Of a DNA stretch of 64,000 bases, positions 9,550-18,898 are shown in pieces. This DNA is from an uncultured Mucilaginibacter sp. (GTDB lineage Bacteria > Bacteroidota > Bacteroidia > Sphingobacteriales > Sphingobacteriaceae). Each line of letters begins with the position of its first letter. The first letter of the stretch is position 1. The notes beneath the pieces are model-generated. The model was not told the DNA's origin, made no database searches, and saw nothing but the letters and a program-made list of their open reading frames with translations. Location of the stretch: assembly GCA_903891475.1 (NCBI GenBank), contig CAITEP010000030.1:1-64000 (forward strand), given 5' to 3'. Made by a program: the position numbers and the translations under genes.

Positions 9550-9933
9550 ATGTATACTTTTAAAAAAGAAGAACGGTTATGTAATAAAAAGTTGATTGAA
9601 CAACTTTATCATAACGGTTCTTCTTTTTTATGTTACCCGTACAAGGTTACCTGGATTTTGACCGAATCTGCTGATTCTGTTCCTGCTCAAGTGGTATTTT
9701 CGGTACCTAAAAAGCGTTTTAAACATTCGGTAGACAGGAACCAAATAAAGCGCCGTATGCGCGAAGCCTACCGACTAAACAAGCAAGCCACCCTGTACAG
9801 CTTCCTTGCCGAACAAAATAAAACCATAGCCCTATCGCTTGGCTATGTAGCCAAGGATATTATTCCTTTTGAGGTGGCGCAAAAAAAAATGATCAAGCTA
9901 TTGGGGCAGCTTTGTGTTGAAATTGGTAAATGA
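9550..9933 (+). CDS. rnpA: Ribonuclease P protein component
   Basis: A 127-residue basic protein. It contains [26 protein letters not shown] (about 50-75), the RNR motif region that contacts precursor tRNA leader and the RNase P RNA; the usual RNRIKR is RNQIKR here. It assists the catalytic RNA in trimming 5' ends of tRNAs. It follows rpmH by 68 bp and overlaps yidD by 4 bp (ATGA), so the two are translationally coupled. Confidence 0.95.
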   Translation: MYTFKKEERLCNKKLIEQLYHNGSSFLCYPYKVTWILTESADSVPAQVVFSVPKKRFKHSVDRNQIKRRMREAYRLNKQATLYSFLAEQNKTIALSLGYVAKDIIPFEVAQKKMIKLLGQLCVEIGK

Positions 9934-10172
9934 AAGCGATAGTAGACATTATAAAGGCAATTATAGGGTTCGTTTTTATTGTGTTGATTAGAATTTATCA
10001 ATATTTTATTTCGCCGCTTACCTCGGCTTCTTGCAGGTATACGCCCACATGTTCGCAATATGGCATAGAGGCCATCAGGAAGCATGGCGCCTTTAAAGGC
10101 GGATGGCTCACCATTAAGCGCATTGCCAGTTGTAACCCCTGGGGCGGGCATGGGCACGACCCGGTTCCTTGA
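9930..10172 (+). CDS. yidD: Membrane protein insertion efficiency factor YidD
   Basis: 80 residues. After an N-terminal amphipathic/hydrophobic helix comes the invariant [20 protein letters not shown] block (about 23-42, with its three cysteines), then [20 protein letters not shown] and [13 protein letters not shown]. YidD assists YidC-dependent membrane protein insertion at the inner membrane. The start overlaps the rnpA stop. yidC itself is not in the window. Confidence 0.95.
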   Translation: MKAIVDIIKAIIGFVFIVLIRIYQYFISPLTSASCRYTPTCSQYGIEAIRKHGAFKGGWLTIKRIASCNPWGGHGHDPVP

Positions 10173-10217
10173 TAAAATTGTGCTAACAATTCAAAAACAA
10201 AAAACTTCAAAAAATAA

Positions 10218-10910
10218 ATGAGCCTGATTTTACAAATTGAAACCGCAACCACCTGCTGCTCTGTAGCCTTAGCAAAAGATGGCAAAATTTTAAGGGTAAA
10301 AGAAGTGAATGAACGCAATGCCCATGCCGAAGTTATTACCAAGTTTATTGAAGAAGTCATCCTAACCGAAGGGTTGAACTATACCCAAATTGACGCTGTT
10401 GCCGTAAGTTGCGGTCCGGGTTCGTACACAGGTTTAAGGATTGGCATATCAACCGCTAAGGGTTTGTGTTTCGCGCTTAATAAGCCTTTAATAGCCATTG
10501 ATACCTTAACAGCCATGTGTTATGGGGCAAAAAGGATGGAGGGTTTTAAAGGAGACCAAAACCTGTTGCTTTGCCCCATGATAGATGCCCGCCGCATGGA
10601 AGTTTATACGGCCTTGTTCGACGTTGATATAAAAACCATCAGACCCACCGCTGCCGAAATTATTGATGAACATAGCTTTAGCGATTTTATTGGCAAACAC
10701 CCCATCCTGTTTTTTGGCGATGGTGCCGAAAAATGCCGAACCGTTTTGAGCAAAAATCTGGAAACCCATTTTTTACCTGACTTTTTAAACTCAGCAAGCC
10801 ATTTAACCGAACTGGCTTATCAAAAATTTACAAACAAACAATTTGAGGATGTTGCCCTATTTGAGCCTTATTATTTGAAAGATTTTATTGCAGGGAAGAA
10901 GGCGGTGTGA
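10218..10910 (+). CDS. tsaB: tRNA threonylcarbamoyladenosine biosynthesis protein TsaB
   Basis: A 230-residue ASKHA-fold protein. The phosphate-1-like strand LILQIETATTCCSVAL opens it, and GPGSYTGLRIG (66-76) is the TsaB signature. TsaB pairs with TsaD and TsaE in the complex that transfers the threonylcarbamoyl group to A37 of ANN-decoding tRNAs. It lacks the metal-binding histidines of TsaD, as expected for the non-catalytic partner. It follows yidD by 45 bp and may share the rpmH operon. Confidence 0.93.
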   Translation: MSLILQIETATTCCSVALAKDGKILRVKEVNERNAHAEVITKFIEEVILTEGLNYTQIDAVAVSCGPGSYTGLRIGISTAKGLCFALNKPLIAIDTLTAMCYGAKRMEGFKGDQNLLLCPMIDARRMEVYTALFDVDIKTIRPTAAEIIDEHSFSDFIGKHPILFFGDGAEKCRTVLSKNLETHFLPDFLNSASHLTELAYQKFTNKQFEDVALFEPYYLKDFIAGKKAV

Positions 10911-10991
10911 GAGTAGTTGTAAACTACAATTAATAATTGGTATTTGTTTTACACAAATTTTCAATAGACTTTATAAGAAACTATGAAATAA

Positions 10992-11336
10992 TTATATGTG
11001 AAACCCAAAGTAAAAAAATCTCCAAATGATAAACGGAAAATAAAATACCAATAGAATCAATTGTATTATTCTAAAGGCTTTTAATCTGATGAGATTCTTG
11101 TTTTTTGCGGCTTTTTGAATATTTACAATGTTAATAATGGTAGGGACAAGAACAGGCATTAAGGCCCAGGAAACCGAATTCCCAGATGAGTAAAGCAGGC
11201 TACCACCACCTTCCCCAAAAAACAGCATCGACATCATAGGATAAAGTTGAAAAATAAATAATCCTAAAATTAATTCACCAAGCGCCACAAGGACTACATT
11301 AATCCAATTTAATTTACTTTCTTTCACATTATTCAT
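10992..11336 (-). CDS. Hypothetical membrane protein
   Basis: 114 residues with three probable membrane helices (about 12-34, 52-72 and 88-108) separated by short charged loops (QKAAKNKNLIRLK). I recognise no family. The size and topology resemble many small Bacteroidota inner-membrane proteins of unknown role. It lies between convergent tsaB and the leftward 539-residue gene, separated from the latter by 67 bp, so it may be the last gene of that transcript. Confidence 0.55.
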   Translation of the reverse strand: MNNVKESKLNWINVVLVALGELILGLFIFQLYPMMSMLFFGEGGGSLLYSSGNSVSWALMPVLVPTIINIVNIQKAAKNKNLIRLKAFRIIQLILLVFYFPFIIWRFFYFGFHI

Positions 11337-11403
11337 AACATGTCGATTTTTTAATCCTGTTACAGCTAAGTTTTTACTTGAGGATTATTATTTATAGTCA
11401 TAT

Positions 11404-13023
11404 TTACCTATCTCCCAACCTCTTACCCACCGTATCCACCTTAACACTACTACTATCCTTATTTATTTTCAGACAAAAGTTTGAGTAAAAATTTTGATCG
11501 GAGGCCGAGAATTGGTAGGAGATACCGTAGAAGTTATTGTAAGCTTTTTCATCCTGCTCAATGCGGGCGTATAGGTTATCGTACAGGTCGCGTTTTAAAA
11601 TGGGTAGCAGGTTTTTAAAATTGCATAAAAAAGAAACATTACTTTTTTCGGCCAGCAGGTTATCAAACTGGGTATATTTTTCGTTTTTGCTTAAAAACTT
11701 GCGGTTTAGGTACAGCTCGTTAAAGCTTTTCAGTTCGGTATTGCTGCCGGCTATAATCAGGTAATTATCAATCACCATAAAATTGATATGTCTAAAGCTC
11801 CCAAAGGCATCGCCCAGTAAAAAGTAGGGCAGTTTCTCGTACTCTACAGAGCCCGCGTTCTCGCTACTCATTTTGCTCATGCCTGAGAGTAAGGTTTTTA
11901 ACTTGTTTCCGTTTTTTACCGCAACAATGGCAAACTTCTCAAAATACTTGGTTGTTAAAATGGCAAACTCATTACCCAATAAATTGCTAAACTCTGTTTT
12001 TAGCTTAATACCCGTTTCGGATTTGATTTTTAAAAATAGCTGGTCTCTTTCGGCTTTTAGTCCTTTTTGGTTTTGGTATTCTGTAAGGTCGGCCTCAAAT
12101 AGTTTTGGGTCCGATACACCGAAGCTGGTACAATAGGCTGTGGAGGAGGGCAATATATCCTTTAAATGGTTATCAACCGTTTTTTGGTGGTTGAAGATAG
12201 AAAGGTACCCCTGTTGCTGTGTGCTTTCAATTTTTGATAATCCGTTAAACAACATGGCATCGCTACGGTAATTAAAGCTCAAGGTAGCATAGCCCGAAGT
12301 ATGGCGAAAGTTTTCCAAAATATCATCAGTCTTGTTTTTAAACAATTGAACAAACAATGGATTTAGCTGACTATAGTTAATATACAAATAGGCCAATGAG
12401 TTGGCCGCTTGCTGGTCGGACGGGATGGTAAAGCTCGGTTTATAGCCCTTGGTTTTTCGGGTAGCAACTAGCTCAACCAATTGTTTTGAAAAACTGCCCG
12501 ATATGATATTGTTCTCGTTAATGGTAAGGTAAAAGGTTTTGTTGATAGCCTTTACATTTATATTGTATATCAACCTTTTGCCTAAATTAAAGGAGCTTAT
12601 GCCGATACCTGCTTGCGCTTGATTGGCAAGATTAGTAAAAGCCGAACTTTCAAAACCTTTAATAGGCGCAAGGGTAACCAATAGCCCAACCTCATTATGA
12701 TCAACCGGATGTAGTGAGATGAACACATTTTGCCCGGTAAAATACTGCTCGGTGAGTGGGTTTAGCAAAATTTGTTTTTGTACGGCGGCTAAATCATCAA
12801 GGGTTTGTTTGCCTGCTAAAACGGCGAAAAGGTTATCCTCTTTAAAAATATCGTAAAAGCTTTTATCGTTATTAAACTCAATAATGAAGGGCGCGTTTTC
12901 GGGGATGGCTTGTACCACCTGGTTATTTTGAAACCCCGGCGGATTTAAATTGGCAAAATAATAAACGGTAACGGCAATGGTAGCAATTAATAAAATTACT
13001 GTAATAATAATTTGCTTTTTCAT
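11404..13023 (-). CDS. Uncharacterised membrane-anchored protein (DUF3352-like)
   Basis: 539 residues with one N-terminal membrane anchor (about 5-24) and a large outward-facing domain. The opening of that domain, VVQAIPENAPFIIEFNN (about 36-52), and the repeated pattern of short hydrophobic strands resemble the poorly known DUF3352 proteins, which start with an 'avPadA' strand. No catalytic motif is visible. A conserved Bacteroidota envelope protein is the safest description. It is divergent from the DUF423 gene. Confidence 0.6.
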   Translation of the reverse strand: MKKQIIITVILLIATIAVTVYYFANLNPPGFQNNQVVQAIPENAPFIIEFNNDKSFYDIFKEDNLFAVLAGKQTLDDLAAVQKQILLNPLTEQYFTGQNVFISLHPVDHNEVGLLVTLAPIKGFESSAFTNLANQAQAGIGISSFNLGKRLIYNINVKAINKTFYLTINENNIISGSFSKQLVELVATRKTKGYKPSFTIPSDQQAANSLAYLYINYSQLNPLFVQLFKNKTDDILENFRHTSGYATLSFNYRSDAMLFNGLSKIESTQQQGYLSIFNHQKTVDNHLKDILPSSTAYCTSFGVSDPKLFEADLTEYQNQKGLKAERDQLFLKIKSETGIKLKTEFSNLLGNEFAILTTKYFEKFAIVAVKNGNKLKTLLSGMSKMSSENAGSVEYEKLPYFLLGDAFGSFRHINFMVIDNYLIIAGSNTELKSFNELYLNRKFLSKNEKYTQFDNLLAEKSNVSFLCNFKNLLPILKRDLYDNLYARIEQDEKAYNNFYGISYQFSASDQNFYSNFCLKINKDSSSVKVDTVGKRLGDR

Positions 13024-13201
13024 TTTTTGGTTAATACAAAGGTAGGGTAAATACTTAATTCATTACTTAACAATGTTTAATTGATTTGGTACTGTCGCAA
13101 AATATACACAATAGGCATCCACCTAAAACCAATGGCAACATTATGACAAATACGGCTTACCATTACTACTCAAATTCCATACCTTAGCTTATTGAATTAT
13201 T

Positions 13202-13588
13202 ATGAAAAACAAAGTAATACTTACCGCTTGTATTTTTGGTTTATTGGCAGTTTTATGCGGTGCTTTTGGCGCGCATGCTCTAAAGGCACATCTTACCACG
13301 GCAAACCTCGAAATTTGGCATACGGCTGTGCAATACCAGTTTTACCATGCTTTCGCGCTATTGTTTTTGGCTACCTTTTTTAAGGAGGAAAACCGTTATG
13401 CCTTGTTGAGCTATTACTTTTTCAGCATAGGCATTGTGCTATTTTCGGGGTCGATATACTTGTTGGCTTGTCGCGAATTGTTGCATTGGGATTGGTTAGT
13501 AATCATGGGACCCATTACCCCAATAGGTGGCCTGCTTTTTATTGTAGGATGGATCATGATGGCCTTGGCTGCTTTAAAAAAGGCCTAA
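13202..13588 (+). CDS. DUF423 family inner-membrane protein
   Basis: 128 residues, four membrane helices. GLLAVLCGAFGAHALKAHL (about 13-31) and the central YQFYHAFALL (about 46-55) are the diagnostic DUF423 (YgdD/YwdK) motifs; the small-residue face GPITPIGGLLFIVGW closes the fold. The function of the family is unknown. It ends 3 bp before priA and is probably co-transcribed with it. Confidence 0.9.
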   Translation: MKNKVILTACIFGLLAVLCGAFGAHALKAHLTTANLEIWHTAVQYQFYHAFALLFLATFFKEENRYALLSYYFFSIGIVLFSGSIYLLACRELLHWDWLVIMGPITPIGGLLFIVGWIMMALAALKKA

Positions 13589-13591
13589 TCT

Positions 13592-16084
13592 ATGCTTGAA
13601 TTAGCCGAAGTTGCTTATACCGACCGCAAGACCCTTTTTGTGGAAGTGGTGTTGCCATTAGCCATTGCCATTAATTATACCTATCGGGTACCCTTCCAAA
13701 TGAATGGGCAGGTGGCTATTGGTAAAAGGGTGGTGGTGCAGTTTGGCAAAAGCAAGCTGTACACGGCGGTGGTGATAGGCATCAGTAAGCTAGCTCCGGA
13801 GAAATACGAGGCCAAATACATCATTGATATTTTGGATGAGCAGCCTATTATTACCCTGCAGCAACTCAAATTTTGGCAATGGCTGGCCGATTATTACATG
13901 TGCAATATCGGCGAAGTAATGAACGCCGCCCTACCGTCGGCCCTAAAACTGGCTAGCGAAACCAAAATAAGGATACAAAACGATTATCCGTTCGATCGCA
14001 AACTATTAAACGACAAAGAATTTTTAATTATTGAGGCACTTGATATTCAGCCTGAACTGACGGTGAGCGATATTGCCAAGCTACTCGGACAAAAAACAGT
14101 AATGCCTGTTTTAAAATCCATGTTCGAGAAAAATATCATCCACCTATCAGAAGAAGTAAGCGGCGGGTACAAACCCCGGACAAGGGCATTTATTAGTTTA
14201 AGTCCGTTTTACCATGACCAAGGAAATCTGAAGGAACTATTCAGCATACTCGAAAAAAAAGCCCCCAAACAAGCCGACGCGGTTTTGGCCTATATCAAAT
14301 TGGTGCGCAACCAAACCAATAAACACATCACCAAAAATGAATTGATAGAAGAAAGCGGAGCAGGGGCAAGCTCCATTAAAGCTTTGATTGATAAGGAAGT
14401 TTTTGTGGTAGAAGAGGTAAGCGTATCGAGGTTGTATCATGACGAGAATGAAGACTATGATACCTTTGAGCTGAGCGAGCAGCAACACATCACTATCAAC
14501 CAAATAAATGCGGAATTTGAACAAAAAGAGGTGGTTTTACTGCACGGGGTAACCTCATCGGGCAAAACAAATATTTATGTAAGGCTGATTGAAGAGATGA
14601 TTGCTAAAGGCAAGCAAGTTTTGTATCTGCTGCCCGAAATTGCCCTCACCACCCATATTATTGAACGCTTGCGCCTATACTTTGGGGCCAATATTGGGGT
14701 GTATCATTCCCGCTTTAATGATAACGAGCGGGTAGAGGTTTGGCAAAAGGTTTTAGCAAATGAGTATAAGGTGGTTTTGGGTGCACGCTCATCGGTATTT
14801 TTACCTTTTCAGGATTTGGGATTGATTATAGTGGATGAAGAACATGAAACTTCCTACAAACAATACGATCCCGCCCCGCGATACAATGCCCGTGACGCGG
14901 CCATATTTTTGGCCAATATGTTTAAGGCCAAGGTATTGCTGGGTTCGGCTACACCTTGTTTTGAAAGTTATTACAATGCCCGCCTGCAAAAGTACGGCTT
15001 TGCCGAACTAAGCGAACGCTATGGTGGTGTAAAGCTTCCTGATATTGAAGTGGTAAGTATTACCGAGGAAACTAAAAACAAAACCATGCAATCGCACTTT
15101 ACCAGTGTGCTGATGGCCGGGATAAAGGAAGCTTTGTCAAAAAAAGAGCAGGTAATCCTATTCCAAAACCGTAGGGGCTATGCGCCGGTTTTGATGTGTA
15201 AAATTTGTGCCTATACCCCCAAATGCATTAATTGCGATGTGAGCCTGACCTTCCATAAAAGCAGTGGTAAGCTGCATTGCCATTATTGCGGTTATAAGGA
15301 GGAGGTACCCAATATTTGTCCGGCTTGCGGCTCTACGCATTTGGAATACAAAGGCTTTGGTACCGAGAAGATAGAGGATGAGCTATCGGTACTTTTACCC
15401 GAGGCCCGCATTGCACGTATGGATTTAGATACCACCCGCTCGCGCAATGCTTTACAAAACCTGTTGAACGATTTAGAGGAGAAGAAAATAGATATTTTGG
15501 TAGGTACCCAAATGGTAGCCAAAGGATTGGATTTTTCGGATGTTACGCTGATTGGTATCATTAATGCTGATAGTCTGTTGCGCTTTCCTGATTATAGGGC
15601 CAATGAGCGCAGCTTCCAAATGTTGTCGCAGGTAAGTGGCAGGGCAGGGCGCAGGGGTAAGCAGGGCAAGGTAATTATCCAAACATACGACCCTAAGCAC
15701 CGGGTAATTAAGCAGGTAATTGAAAATAACTATCCCGATTTATACTTTACCGAAATGGAGGAGCGTAAAAGCTTCAAGTACCCCCCGTTTTACCGCATCA
15801 TTAACCTCGATATCAAACACAAACACCCCGAGGCGTTAAATAACCAGGCTACTTATTTAGCCACCGAGCTACGCAAGCATTTTGGAGAGCGGGTGATTGG
15901 TCCTGAATTTCCTTTGGTTGGCAGGATCAGGAATTATTATATCAAAACCATTATGCTCAAGTTCGAGAAGGATAACCTATCTATCAATAAGGCCAAAGCG
16001 ATTATCAGGGAGGTGATTACACAGTTCCAAACTACTAAACTAAGCAAGGGAAGTGTGGTGCAGGCGGATGTGGATCCTTATTAA
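13592..16084 (+). CDS. priA: Primosomal protein N' (replication restart helicase PriA)
   Basis: An 830-residue superfamily-2 helicase. An N-terminal 3'-DNA-binding domain (about 1-110) is followed by the helicase core with Walker A GVTSSGKT (319-326) and DEEH (415-418). Eight cysteines at 536, 539, 545, 548, 563, 566, 576 and 579 form the two zinc sites inserted in the second lobe, and VSGRAGRRGKQGKVIIQT is motif VI. PriA recognises stalled forks and reloads the replicative helicase. All catalytic and zinc residues are present and the length is slightly above that of E. coli PriA. Confidence 0.96.
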   Translation: MLELAEVAYTDRKTLFVEVVLPLAIAINYTYRVPFQMNGQVAIGKRVVVQFGKSKLYTAVVIGISKLAPEKYEAKYIIDILDEQPIITLQQLKFWQWLADYYMCNIGEVMNAALPSALKLASETKIRIQNDYPFDRKLLNDKEFLIIEALDIQPELTVSDIAKLLGQKTVMPVLKSMFEKNIIHLSEEVSGGYKPRTRAFISLSPFYHDQGNLKELFSILEKKAPKQADAVLAYIKLVRNQTNKHITKNELIEESGAGASSIKALIDKEVFVVEEVSVSRLYHDENEDYDTFELSEQQHITINQINAEFEQKEVVLLHGVTSSGKTNIYVRLIEEMIAKGKQVLYLLPEIALTTHIIERLRLYFGANIGVYHSRFNDNERVEVWQKVLANEYKVVLGARSSVFLPFQDLGLIIVDEEHETSYKQYDPAPRYNARDAAIFLANMFKAKVLLGSATPCFESYYNARLQKYGFAELSERYGGVKLPDIEVVSITEETKNKTMQSHFTSVLMAGIKEALSKKEQVILFQNRRGYAPVLMCKICAYTPKCINCDVSLTFHKSSGKLHCHYCGYKEEVPNICPACGSTHLEYKGFGTEKIEDELSVLLPEARIARMDLDTTRSRNALQNLLNDLEEKKIDILVGTQMVAKGLDFSDVTLIGIINADSLLRFPDYRANERSFQMLSQVSGRAGRRGKQGKVIIQTYDPKHRVIKQVIENNYPDLYFTEMEERKSFKYPPFYRIINLDIKHKHPEALNNQATYLATELRKHFGERVIGPEFPLVGRIRNYYIKTIMLKFEKDNLSINKAKAIIREVITQFQTTKLSKGSVVQADVDPY

Positions 16085-16110
16085 AGCCTCACCTCTTTAG
16101 CCTCACCCAA

Positions 16111-16143
16111 CCCTCTCCATCCCGTTAGCTATCGGGAGAGAGG
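16111..16143. terminator. Inverted repeat after priA, containing a dispersed palindrome
   Basis: CCCTCT (16111-16116) pairs with AGAGGG (16138-16143), and inside it CCCGTTAGCTATCGGG (16121-16136) forms a second near-perfect palindrome, followed by a T-containing tail. It can act as the priA terminator. The inner 16-mer differs at one base from the palindrome inserted in the tRNA-Leu pseudogene at 18867-18884, so it is probably also a dispersed element. Confidence 0.5.
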
Positions 16144-16210
16144 GCTTTGTTTGGTTTATTCTTAAATTTTATATTCCTAAAGGCGGTTAAATAAATATCT
16201 TTGCCTTAGC

Positions 16211-16867
16211 ATGGCGTATAAATTTATTGATAATTACAGGGAGCGTGGGGCAAGGAAGCAGTTGGTTGAATTATTGAAACAAAAAGGCATAGCCGACCAT
16301 GCCGTGCTTGCTGCCATTGGTAAAGTACCCCGTCATTATTTTTTCGATGAAACTTTTTGGAATCAGGCTTATAAGGATATTGCCTTCCCGATAGGTGAGG
16401 GGCAAACCATATCCCAACCTTATACCGTTGCCTACCAAACGGAGCTGCTCCACATAAAAAAAGGCGACAAGGTGCTTGAAATTGGCACCGGCTGCGGTTA
16501 CCAAACCTGTATTTTATTGGAACTTGGCGCAAAGGTATATACCATTGAACGCCAAGAGAAACTGTACGAACGCACCATACAAGTTTTGCCCCATATGGGC
16601 TATCAACCTAAATTCTTTTTGGGCGATGGCTCAAAAGGCATTGCCGCTGACGCACCTTACGATAAAATAATAGTGACCGCCGGCGCACCCACCATACCCG
16701 AAATTTTACTAGGACAACTAAATATAGGCGGCATACTGGTAATACCCGTAGGCGATGAAGCCGCCCAAAAAATGGTCACCATCCTAAAAACCGCCGAAAA
16801 CGATTACGAAAAAATTGTGCTTGATACCTTTAGGTTTGTGCCATTGGTAGGGGAGAAGGCTTGGTGA
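16211..16867 (+). CDS. pcm: Protein-L-isoaspartate O-methyltransferase
   Basis: 218 residues. GEGQTISQP (62-70) is the substrate-binding signature of PIMT, and EIGTGCGYQT (90-99) is SAM-binding motif I (slightly altered from EIGTGSGYQT). The C-terminal IPEILLGQLNIGGILVIPVG is motif III. It methylates isoaspartyl residues in aged proteins so they can be repaired. The gene stands alone, with TATCTTTG (16196-16203) immediately upstream as a possible -7 promoter element. Confidence 0.94.
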   Translation: MAYKFIDNYRERGARKQLVELLKQKGIADHAVLAAIGKVPRHYFFDETFWNQAYKDIAFPIGEGQTISQPYTVAYQTELLHIKKGDKVLEIGTGCGYQTCILLELGAKVYTIERQEKLYERTIQVLPHMGYQPKFFLGDGSKGIAADAPYDKIIVTAGAPTIPEILLGQLNIGGILVIPVGDEAAQKMVTILKTAENDYEKIVLDTFRFVPLVGEKAW

Positions 16868-17394
16868 GGGATGAAATTAAGTACCTTAAAATTTGTATTA
16901 AACCTAGATTACACATTAGATAAAACAGTAATTGTCGAGATTTGTACCTAAAACTGGATTATTCTCGAACCAATTTGGGGAAGATTTATGACGAGTTGTC
17001 GCCCTAGTGGCTTGAATGATGCTTTTGAAATATTAAAGCCGGATTAAAGTCAAACCGCAATCCCTTATCGCATAACAAGGCATTTATAACATTGTATTGA
17101 ATATGCTAAGCTGTAATGCTCTTACAATTTCCAAAAATCAGTTGCGATTGTCGAAGTAGAACAAAAAAGGTGGAAGTATACGTGGTTGGCTGATAGGTAT
17201 CCCACTTAAAGGCTTGTTTAGTTTTGCAATAAAAATTTCAAGTACTTCTAACAATTTAAGCGGGACGCTTAAATTGTTATGTGTCCAAGTTGCAAACTTG
17301 GACAGGCGGAATTTGATTGTAAAAGCTTTATACTATTAATAATATTATTTAATGTTATTTGAGCCAATTGTTTCTGTCTATTAATATCACTAAA
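16868..17394. other. Gene-free stretch with two adjacent perfect inverted repeats
   Basis: I see no coding region in these 527 bases. TAACAATTTAAGCG (17249-17262) pairs perfectly with 17266-17279 across a GGA loop. Only 2 bp further, TGTCCAAGTT (17282-17291) pairs perfectly with 17295-17304 across a GCA loop. Neither has a T-run tail, so they look like a two-hairpin repeat and not like terminators. Confidence 0.6.
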
Positions 17395-17583
17395 TTATAG
17401 TTCAGCCTTCTTTTTTAGAGCCATTGCATTTTCAACCTGTTTTATAGCTCTATTAGTTACAATTAATGTTGAATCTCTCACCTTTTTTGCTTTCTCTACC
17501 TCTAAATTAGCTTTTTTACTTTTAGTCGATGACGAAATATTTTTTTCTGTTACACGTCCTACTACAGTAATAATTGAAAACAT
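17395..17583 (-). CDS. Small hypothetical protein
   Basis: A 62-residue lysine-rich ORF whose C-terminal half (about 24-62) is predicted helical, with heptad-like spacing of hydrophobic residues. No recognisable family. It lies in a gene-poor AT-rich region where chance ORFs of this size are common, and no clear promoter is visible, so it may not be a gene. Confidence 0.25.
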   Translation of the reverse strand: MFSIITVVGRVTEKNISSSTKSKKANLEVEKAKKVRDSTLIVTNRAIKQVENAMALKKKAEL

Positions 17584-17808
17584 ACTTGTCCAAAAATTTA
17601 ACCATAAGGATTTAGTTTTTTTAATTTCTCTATTTTCAATTTGAATTGTGCGATTCTAAGCCCTTGTAACGATACTTCAAGATTTAATTCTTCAAAGTTA
17701 TTGTTGTTTATAATATTGTAAGATCTGATTTTTAAATATCATAGAGTATTCAAAAAAACACAAGAAATTATATTTTGAGAATTATAATTTATTTTTTTAC
17801 TTAATTCA

Positions 17809-18405
17809 CTAAGAATTAGATTTTTCAAATTTTTTTGATTTTAAAGTTATGAAAGGAATTTCAAATTTATCAGGTTTTATTTCTTTGTGCAATTCTGATA
17901 CGAAAACTCTCTTTGTATTAATAATCATTTTTTTGATTGGTATATTTTTTTTTTGTTCAAAATAATCTATCCTTTTTACCCATACATAGGCTCTAAAAAT
18001 GGCAGATAGTGATTCTTTTCGGATTCCTCTGTATGCATATAATTTATCTTTTCCAACTGCATCTCGATTTATATTTGGTAGAAAGAACCTACCTTTATCC
18101 AATTCGGTTGACAGGGAAATTAATAAGTCATGTCTTTTCGAATAAAAATTAGCATCTTTTTTAGGATCAATTAGGCAAAGGTGGGCAGCCGTTGTCATTA
18201 AATTTATTACATTATTTGACCACTCTTTTAATTCCTTATTATAGTCTCGAACTAGTCTATAATCTTCAATTTCTTTTTTCAATCTATTATCAAAATAACC
18301 TATACAAAATATTATTATAGTCCAAATTCCACCTATTATTGCGAAGACTGTTTTGTAATTATTTTCAGCTCCTGACTGAAAAAAAGGAATTATTAAATGC
18401 GCCAT
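17809..18405 (-). CDS. Hypothetical protein with an N-terminal membrane helix
   Basis: 198 residues. One membrane helix (about 19-39, VFAIIGGIWTIIIFCIGYF) is followed by a charged, mostly helical cytosolic region (KKEIEDYRLVRDYNKELKEW). I recognise no family. It lies in the low-GC accessory patch between pcm and the tRNA-Leu locus; long AT-rich gaps on both sides and lack of partners suggest acquired DNA. Confidence 0.55.
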   Translation of the reverse strand: MAHLIIPFFQSGAENNYKTVFAIIGGIWTIIIFCIGYFDNRLKKEIEDYRLVRDYNKELKEWSNNVINLMTTAAHLCLIDPKKDANFYSKRHDLLISLSTELDKGRFFLPNINRDAVGKDKLYAYRGIRKESLSAIFRAYVWVKRIDYFEQKKNIPIKKMIINTKRVFVSELHKEIKPDKFEIPFITLKSKKFEKSNS

Positions 18406-18761
18406 TGTTAGTATTATCTATTTTAAATAATTGCTTCTATTTTATTTCATTAATACATCGTATATTATAATTTCTAATTTAAAGTTTATACATTAAAGAT
18501 AAAAGGGTATTTTTACGGTATTATAGCACAATTCTGATTATTCTAAAAAACAACGTATTTAAATTATAGTAAATTAATAATAAAAATTAAAAATTATGAT
18601 AAAATAATCTAAATATTTCTTTAAAATAAAATTTTCAACGTGTACCAATCTTTTATTAATCTCCCTATTCCCCACCCATTTTTGCAATAACATATTATTC
18701 GCCGTTAGGCCACCAATCATAGAGAATTCATTAGTGTTAAAGCTAAATATATAAAAACAAA

Positions 18762-18795
18762 AAAGCCACTTTAGAATTAATCCTAAAGCGGCTTT
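18762..18795 (-). terminator. Terminator after the tRNA-Leu pseudogene
   Basis: AAAGCC-a-CTTTAG (18762-18774) pairs with CTAAAG-c-GGCTTT (18783-18795); in the leftward direction a T run follows. It is the ordinary terminator layout seen just after tRNA genes in this group, which indicates that the neighbouring tRNA-like sequence was once a real tRNA transcription unit. Confidence 0.65.
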
Positions 18796-18798
18796 CAG

Positions 18799-18898
18799 TA
18801 CCCAGAGCCGGGGTCGAACCGGCACAACCGTGAAGTTATTGGTGTTTGAGACCAACGCGTCTACCGCCCCGATAGCTATCGGGGCCGCCATTAAGGGT
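18799..18898 (-). pseudogene. tRNA-Leu(CAA) pseudogene interrupted by an 18-bp palindrome
   Basis: Positions 18791-18866 are identical over 76 bases to 19208-19283, which covers the anticodon arm, variable arm, T arm and 3' acceptor strand of the intact tRNA-Leu. In the D-arm region the three bases between GGCGG and CGGTAG of the intact gene are replaced by CCCCGATAGCTATCGGGG (18867-18884). The 5' acceptor strand is also degraded (ACCCTTA in place of GCCCAGA), so the acceptor stem cannot pair. It cannot give a functional tRNA. Confidence 0.8.
18867..18884. repeat. 18-bp perfect palindrome inserted in a tRNA pseudogene
   Basis: CCCCGATAGCTATCGGGG, perfectly self-complementary with no loop. 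The intact tRNA-Leu at 19216-19299 shows the site without it (GGCGG-AAT-CGGTAG). A one-mismatch relative lies at 16121-16136. Confidence 0.75.

Noticed and set aside
9843..10157. Leftward 104-residue ORF across rnpA and yidD
   Set aside because: It is antisense to two well-conserved genes and shows no recognisable features.
9253..10910. Replication origin near rpmH-rnpA-yidD
   Set aside because: I found no dnaA, dnaN or cluster of DnaA boxes in the region. In Bacteroidota this gene group is not a reliable origin marker.
18574..18891. Leftward 105-residue ORF
   Set aside because: It reads through the tRNA-Leu pseudogene, the palindrome and the terminator. Its N-terminal half is a translated tRNA copy and not a protein family.
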